DNA of 64,000 nt, from NCBI GenBank assembly GCA_024998565.1, contig JACOEM010000011.1:62001-126000 (forward strand), in the 5' to 3' direction. This stretch comes from Nitrospira sp. Lineage in GTDB: Bacteria > Nitrospirota > Nitrospiria > Nitrospirales > Nitrospiraceae. The notes beneath the pieces were generated by a model. That model worked only from the letters and a program-made list of their open reading frames with translations. It had not been told where the DNA came from and searched no databases. Position 1 is the stretch's first letter; each line of letters begins with the position of its first letter. The position numbers and the translations under genes are program-made. Of the stretch, positions 59,277-64,000 are shown one piece after another.

Positions 59277-61031
59277 GTGACTCAGGGTGTGGTGCAAGAC
59301 AAGGTCAGTCAGGCGTTGGTCGGGGCACTTCGATCGGCGCAACAACGCGGGATGCTCAAGCTTGAGCAAATGCCGACGGTCAATCTCGAAGCCCCGAAGC
59401 GGCCCGAGTGGGGTGATGTGTCGTGCACCGTGGCCATGTCGTTGTCAGCATCGGAGCGTCGCCCTCCGTTTGAAATCGCCCAGATTATTGTCGATCACAT
59501 CGAGCAGCGCGAGGCATTGTTCAGTCGTGCAGAAATCGCGCGACCGGGCTTTCTGAACCTGACGGTCAAGCGGGAGCTCTGGATGGATGTTCTGCGCGAG
59601 ATTGAAGCGCAGGGCGAGCGGTATGGCTCCAGCCAAGTGGGGCAGGGGCAGCGAGTGCTCGTGGAGTATGTCAGCGCCAATCCGACCGGGCCGTTGCATG
59701 TCGGACATGGACGCGGCGCGGCTGTGGGGCAAGCCCTGGTCCGTCTCTTACGCGCTACCGGACATGATGTCGTCAGTGAGTACTACATTAACGATGCCGG
59801 CCGGCAAATGAAGTTGCTGGGACTGTCTGTTCTGGCGCGGTACCGGGAGGCTTGTGGGCAGACGGTGTCCTTTCCTGAAGACGGATACCATGGCGGGTAC
59901 ATTCGCACGGTCGCCGAGCAGGTGAAGGCGGAACAGGGCGCGGCGCTGCTCTCGCTTCCCGTCGCTGACGCGGAACAGCGGAGTAGGGAGTTCGCGTATC
60001 GGGAATTACTGGCACTCATCCGTCAGGATCTGGAGACGTTCGGGATCGCCTTTGAGTCCTGGTTCAGTGAAGCCTCGTTGTTGTCGTCTGGCGCCGTGGA
60101 GCAGGTACTGAATGAACTGCGAGCCAGGGACCTCTTGTTCGATCAGGAGGGCGCGCAATGGTTTCGATCGTCGGCGTTTGGTGATGAAAAGGATCGGGTG
60201 GTCCGCAAGCAGGAGGGGGACTATACCTATCTGGCTTCCGACATCGCCTACCATCGAGATAAGCTGCGACGGGGCTTTGATCTCCTGGTCGATGTGTGGG
60301 GCGCCGACCATCACGGGTATATTCCGAGGATGCAGGCGGTGGTGCAGGCCTACGGATACCCGAGGGAACGACTGAGGGTCGTGCTGGTGCAGATGGTGAA
60401 TCTCCTTCGTGGAGGCCAGAAGGTCGAAATGTCCAAGCGGTCCGGAGAGTTCATTACGCTGCGCGAGGTGATGGACGAGGTTGGGGCGGATGCCGCCAAG
60501 TTTTTCTTTCTCATGCGCGATTCCAGCACGCATCTGGACTTCGATTTGGAATTGGCCAAGCAGCAATCGCAGGAAAACCCGGTCTATTACGTGCAATATG
60601 TGCATGCGCGGATTGCCAGTCTCCGGCGTGTGGCGGCTTCGCGTGGCATTGCCTGTCCCCTTCCGAGTCAAGCCGATCTCAACGTATTGGAAGATCCTGA
60701 TGAACTCGCGCTCATTCGGAAACTGTCGGCCTTCCCGGTGGTATTGCAGGCGAGTGCCGTGGAGCTGGAGCCGCATCGAATGGCCTACTATCTTCGTGAG
60801 TTGGCCGGCATGGTGCATCCCTTTTATAACAAGCACCGGATTTTACCTCCGGCACCAGACAGCGATGCGGCAGCCGCCTCATCCACAGAGCAGTCGGGCT
60901 CCTCAGGCCGGACAACTGAGGTGATGACGCCGGGTCTGACGGGTGCCCGGCTGGCACTCATGTGGGCCGTGCAGCAGGTGGTCCGAAACGGGTTGAACGT
61001 GTTGGGCGTGTCAGCCCCCGAGCAGATGTAG
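59277..61031 (+). CDS. argS: Arginyl-tRNA synthetase
   Basis: Charges tRNA-Arg with arginine, a class I enzyme. 584 residues, normal length. The HIGH motif appears as HVGHGR ('PTGPLHVGHGRGA'), the KMSKS equivalent as 'EMSKRSG', and the DALR anticodon domain ends the protein. GTG start with GAGGGG upstream. It is 13 bp before tgt. Confidence 0.96.
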   Translation: MTQGVVQDKVSQALVGALRSAQQRGMLKLEQMPTVNLEAPKRPEWGDVSCTVAMSLSASERRPPFEIAQIIVDHIEQREALFSRAEIARPGFLNLTVKRELWMDVLREIEAQGERYGSSQVGQGQRVLVEYVSANPTGPLHVGHGRGAAVGQALVRLLRATGHDVVSEYYINDAGRQMKLLGLSVLARYREACGQTVSFPEDGYHGGYIRTVAEQVKAEQGAALLSLPVADAEQRSREFAYRELLALIRQDLETFGIAFESWFSEASLLSSGAVEQVLNELRARDLLFDQEGAQWFRSSAFGDEKDRVVRKQEGDYTYLASDIAYHRDKLRRGFDLLVDVWGADHHGYIPRMQAVVQAYGYPRERLRVVLVQMVNLLRGGQKVEMSKRSGEFITLREVMDEVGADAAKFFFLMRDSSTHLDFDLELAKQQSQENPVYYVQYVHARIASLRRVAASRGIACPLPSQADLNVLEDPDELALIRKLSAFPVVLQASAVELEPHRMAYYLRELAGMVHPFYNKHRILPPAPDSDAAAASSTEQSGSSGRTTEVMTPGLTGARLALMWAVQQVVRNGLNVLGVSAPEQM

Positions 61032-61044
61032 GACCGCCGATCCC

Positions 61045-62202
61045 ATGTTAACCTTCCGCATCACCCATGAAGAATCCGGCGGCCGTGCGCGCGTCGGTGT
61101 GTTGACGACCGCCCGCAGTGAGATCGCGACGCCGGCGTTTATGCCGGTCGGTTCGCTGGGCAATGTGCGCAGTGTCGATGGAGAGGAATTGCTCAAGATG
61201 GGATATGGCCTCATCTTGAATAACGCCTATCACTTATATCTTCGCCCCGGCCATAAAGTGGTGGAAGAGTTGGGCGGGGTGCATGGGTTTACGGCATGGC
61301 CCGGCGCGATTCTCACCGATAGTGGGGGGTTCCAGGTCTTCAGTTTGGCAAAGTTTTGCAAGGTCTCCGATGAAGGGGTGATGTTCCAATCTCATATCGA
61401 TGGGTCGTCGCGGTTTATCAGCCCGGAAACCTCCATCGAAATTCAGGAAGCCTTAGGCGCGGACATTATCATGGCGTTCGATCATGTCGTGGCATTGCCG
61501 TCCTCCCTGGATCAAGTTCGAGATGCCTCCAAGCGGACGTCGCTCTGGGCGCGCCGGTGCGTCAGTGCTAAGCGGCGGACGGATCAATCGTTATTTGGGA
61601 TCGTTCAGGGCGGCCTGGATGCCGGTTTGAGAGTGGAGTCGGCGCGTGATCTGGTCTCGGTGGGGTTTGACGGATATGCCGTCGGTGGATTGTCGGTAGG
61701 CGAGGACAAGGCCGACATGTATGGCATGTTGGATGTCACGGTGCCCGAGTTGCCGTCGGCCAAGCCTCGTTATTTGATGGGCGTGGGCATGCCCGAGGAT
61801 CTGGTTGAAGGGGTGGCGCGCGGGGTCGATATGTTCGATTGCGTCGTGCCGTCGCGTCATGGACGCACAGGCTGGTTGTTTACTTCGTTCGGGCGTGTGG
61901 TGATCAAGCAGGCTCGGTATGCGCGTGATGAACAGCCTATCGATCCGGCTTGCCGGTGTCCGGTGTGCACGCGGTACACCCGGGCGTACTTGCACCACTT
62001 GTTCGGCGTCAAAGAAATGTTGGGCGCCCGGCTGAATACGATTCACAACTTATGGTTTTTTGCGAAGTTGATGGAGGAGATCCGGAGCGCCGTTCGAGGC
62101 GGAACCTTTCAGGAGTTTCGCCGTGAATTTCATCGGACGTATGTCGTGGATCGGCCGGCCGATGATGGTCGATCGGACATTCAGAATACGAACGGGTCTT
62201 AA
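61045..62202 (+). CDS. tgt: Queuine/preQ1 tRNA-guanine transglycosylase
   Basis: Swaps guanine-34 for preQ1 in GUN anticodon tRNAs. 385 residues. Catalytic/nucleophile motifs 'TDSGGFQVFSL', 'GLSVGED' and 'FDCVVPSRHGRTG' are present, and the zinc site is C-x-C-x2-C plus His in 'CRCPVCTRYTRAYLHH'. It directly precedes yajC-secD, a common bacterial order. Confidence 0.97.
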   Translation: MLTFRITHEESGGRARVGVLTTARSEIATPAFMPVGSLGNVRSVDGEELLKMGYGLILNNAYHLYLRPGHKVVEELGGVHGFTAWPGAILTDSGGFQVFSLAKFCKVSDEGVMFQSHIDGSSRFISPETSIEIQEALGADIIMAFDHVVALPSSLDQVRDASKRTSLWARRCVSAKRRTDQSLFGIVQGGLDAGLRVESARDLVSVGFDGYAVGGLSVGEDKADMYGMLDVTVPELPSAKPRYLMGVGMPEDLVEGVARGVDMFDCVVPSRHGRTGWLFTSFGRVVIKQARYARDEQPIDPACRCPVCTRYTRAYLHHLFGVKEMLGARLNTIHNLWFFAKLMEEIRSAVRGGTFQEFRREFHRTYVVDRPADDGRSDIQNTNGS

Positions 62203-62225
62203 CGGCGGCACAGGCGGGGGACATT

Positions 62226-62546
62226 ATGTGGGATTCGGTGGCATGGGCTCAGGGAACATCGGGGAGCACAGGCGCAGGAGGTGGTCTTCTCTCGCTGGTC
62301 CCGTTCGTCCTGATTTTCGTCATTTTCTATTTCATGCTGATTCTGCCGCAGCAAAAACGCCAGAAGCAGTTGAAGACGATGATGGAAACGTTGAAGAAGG
62401 GCGACAAGGTGGTCACGGCATCCGGAATCTGGGGGACCATTACGAATTTAGGAAAAGACACGGTGACGCTCCAGATCGCGGACACGACCAAAATCAAAAT
62501 CCAGAAAGAGCATATCGCTCGGCTGCGCGGTGAAGAAGAAGACTGA
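62226..62546 (+). CDS. yajC: Preprotein translocase subunit YajC
   Basis: A 106-residue single-span membrane protein of the SecDF-YajC complex. It has the hydrophobic span 'LVPFVLIFVIFYFMLILPQQ' and the typical 'KKGDKVVTASGIWGTI' cytosolic domain. It sits between tgt and secD. Confidence 0.95.
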   Translation: MWDSVAWAQGTSGSTGAGGGLLSLVPFVLIFVIFYFMLILPQQKRQKQLKTMMETLKKGDKVVTASGIWGTITNLGKDTVTLQIADTTKIKIQKEHIARLRGEEED

Positions 62547-62581
62547 CGCACGCGACGGAGACGGGAAGGATTGGCGCACGT

Positions 62582-64000
62582 ATGAAAAAAGTCGGCGGAC
62601 GGTTGTTAGCCCTAGTGACGATGGTGGTCGCCTCGATCATCTTTTTCTTGCCCTCATACCAACCTCTGTACAAGGAACTGCCGCGGTGGGTGCGTGAGGT
62701 CCTGCCGGACAAGGGCGTCACCCTGGGGTTGGATTTACAAGGCGGCATTCACCTGGTGTTGGAGGTGGAGGAAGATCGGGCCGTCGAGATTGCCGTGGAG
62801 CGGACGGCGGCGGGGCTCCAGGATCTGTTAGTGGAAAAGAAAATCCCGGCGGAGTCGGTGAAACGTACCGGCTCGTCGCAGATCACCATCGGATTTCAAA
62901 ATGCCGAATTGAAGGCGCAGGTCCAGAAACTGTTGGACGATTTCCCGACCTATGTGGAGGTGGAGTCGGCCGGGTCTGCAAACAAGGTCGTCTGGGAGTT
63001 GCGGGATGCGGAGATCAAGCGCATCAAGGACTCCGCCATCAACCAGGCTCTGGAGACAATCCGGAATCGCATCGACCAGTTCGGTGTGGCAGAACCGTTA
63101 ATCCAGCGACAGGGGCTCAAGCAGGTGGTCGTCCAGTTGCCCGGTATCAAGGATGCCAAGCTTGCCAAGGATCTGATCAAGCAGACCGCGCTGCTCGAGT
63201 TCAAATTGTTGGACGATGAGAATCAGCTCAAGCTGGATCTGCCCGGCCGAATTCAGAAGGGCAAGGAGCGCGAGGACGCGTTCCTGAAGCAGGTTGAGGG
63301 GAAAGTGCCGGAAGGCGACCAGATTCTGTTCGAACGGATCGTCGAAAAAGACAGCGGGCAGGAATGGCTGGCGCCCTATCTGGTGAAAAAGCGGGTGATG
63401 CTGGCCGGCGACGTGTTGAGCGATGCGCGGGTCTCCATCGGCCAGTTCAATGAACCCTACGTGTCCGTGACGTTCGATGCGAAAGGCGCGCGGGAATTCG
63501 ACCGCATCACGGGCGAGAACGTGAAGAAGCGCATGGCGATCGTGCTCGACAATACCATCTATTCAGCGCCGGTCATTCAGGAACGAATCAGCGGCGGGCG
63601 AGCGCAGATCACAGGGACGTTTTCGATGGAAGAAGCGAACAACCTGTCGATCGTGTTGCGCGCCGGGGCGTTGCCTGCACCGCTTAAGATCATCCAGGAC
63701 CTGACCGTCGGTCCGTCTCTCGGGCAGGATTCCATCGAAAAAGGTGTGAAGGCCACGCTTTTTGCGGGCCTCCTTGTGATCGTGTTCATGGCCCTGTATT
63801 ACCGCCTCTCCGGCGTGATCGCAAACTTTGCGCTGTTGCTGAATCTGATCTGTCTGATCGGGGCTCTCGCCGGCTTGAACGCCACACTGACCTTGCCGGG
63901 CATCGCCGGTATCATTTTGACCATCGGTATGGGTGTGGACTCGAACGTGCTGATTTTTGAGCGCATCCGAGAAGAACTTCGGCAGGGCAAGGCGGTTCGG
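62582..64000 (+). CDS. secD: Protein translocase subunit SecD (right edge, partial)
   Basis: The frame runs to the window edge (473 codons so far). It has an N-terminal span, the SecD periplasmic region with 'GLDLQGGIHLVLEV' (about 47-60) and the start of the membrane core ('GPSLGQDSIEKGVKATLFAGLL' and 'GMGVDSNVLIFERIREE'). SecD uses the proton gradient to help release exported proteins. It follows yajC by 35 bp; secF presumably follows outside the window. Confidence 0.96.
   Translation, partial: MKKVGGRLLALVTMVVASIIFFLPSYQPLYKELPRWVREVLPDKGVTLGLDLQGGIHLVLEVEEDRAVEIAVERTAAGLQDLLVEKKIPAESVKRTGSSQITIGFQNAELKAQVQKLLDDFPTYVEVESAGSANKVVWELRDAEIKRIKDSAINQALETIRNRIDQFGVAEPLIQRQGLKQVVVQLPGIKDAKLAKDLIKQTALLEFKLLDDENQLKLDLPGRIQKGKEREDAFLKQVEGKVPEGDQILFERIVEKDSGQEWLAPYLVKKRVMLAGDVLSDARVSIGQFNEPYVSVTFDAKGAREFDRITGENVKKRMAIVLDNTIYSAPVIQERISGGRAQITGTFSMEEANNLSIVLRAGALPAPLKIIQDLTVGPSLGQDSIEKGVKATLFAGLLVIVFMALYYRLSGVIANFALLLNLICLIGALAGLNATLTLPGIAGIILTIGMGVDSNVLIFERIREELRQGKAVR

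Overview
The window looks like chromosome of a Nitrospira-type nitrite oxidiser (phylum Nitrospirota). The reasons are two CydA-like 'bd-like oxidase' genes of the kind described in Nitrospira genomes, c-type cytochromes around them (one with an ethylbenzene-dehydrogenase/NXR-gamma-like haem-b domain), molybdopterin-cofactor genes, and moderately high GC with frequent GTG starts. This assignment is inferred from gene content; no rRNA gene is present. I saw no tRNA, insertion sequence, CRISPR array or prophage.

Region 1 (1-7250): the tail of an unknown gene; an Mrp/NBP35-type Fe-S ATPase; moeA and mobB (molybdenum cofactor); a hexahaem NapC-like cytochrome overlapping mobB; a two-gene ABC transporter interrupted by a membrane protein with a Cys/His tail; a 2OG-Fe(II) oxygenase; and, convergent to it, an XRE-cupin regulator. 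Region 2 (7384-14353, minus strand): an ABC polysaccharide exporter (Wzm/Wzt) joined to an ACP, a MaoC-SDR fusion, an FkbH-like HAD protein and a serine-acetyltransferase-like enzyme. This resembles a small pathway that makes an ACP-bound acyl group and may decorate a surface glycan. Region 3 (14354-17266): a long gap leading into an RRM RNA-binding protein, then a LamG/DUF1080-like secreted protein and a secreted TPR protein.

Region 4 (17496-26060, minus strand): a tightly overlapping tripartite ABC efflux operon (outer-membrane factor, HlyD adaptor, ATPase, FtsX-like permease and a small leading gene). It is preceded by a sigma-54 promoter and an enhancer-like palindrome next to a GAF-GAF-AAA+ sigma-54 activator gene; an NFACT/RqcH protein lies upstream. 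Region 5 (26061-31783): a zinc-ribbon protein behind a second sigma-54-type promoter, a large HExxH protein, a secreted PKD-like protein and a KimA-like permease.

Region 6 (32140-57429, essentially all plus strand) is the most striking part. It holds a 1621-residue multicopper oxidase, three secreted cupredoxin-like paralogues, a HEAT-repeat protein, a methyltransferase, a DUF420 protein, a PCP_red-domain protein, and a bd-like oxidase whose candidate metal-ligand histidines have partly changed. Two SUMF1/FGE-domain proteins follow, then three unannotated single-span micro-proteins (34, 38 and 40 residues), the second bd-like oxidase and three c-type cytochrome genes. Together these read as a copper/haem respiratory module that could carry electrons from the periplasm (for example from nitrite oxidation) to a non-canonical oxidase. 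Region 7 (57523-64000): mobA, a family-9 glycosyltransferase, argS, tgt, yajC and the start of secD.
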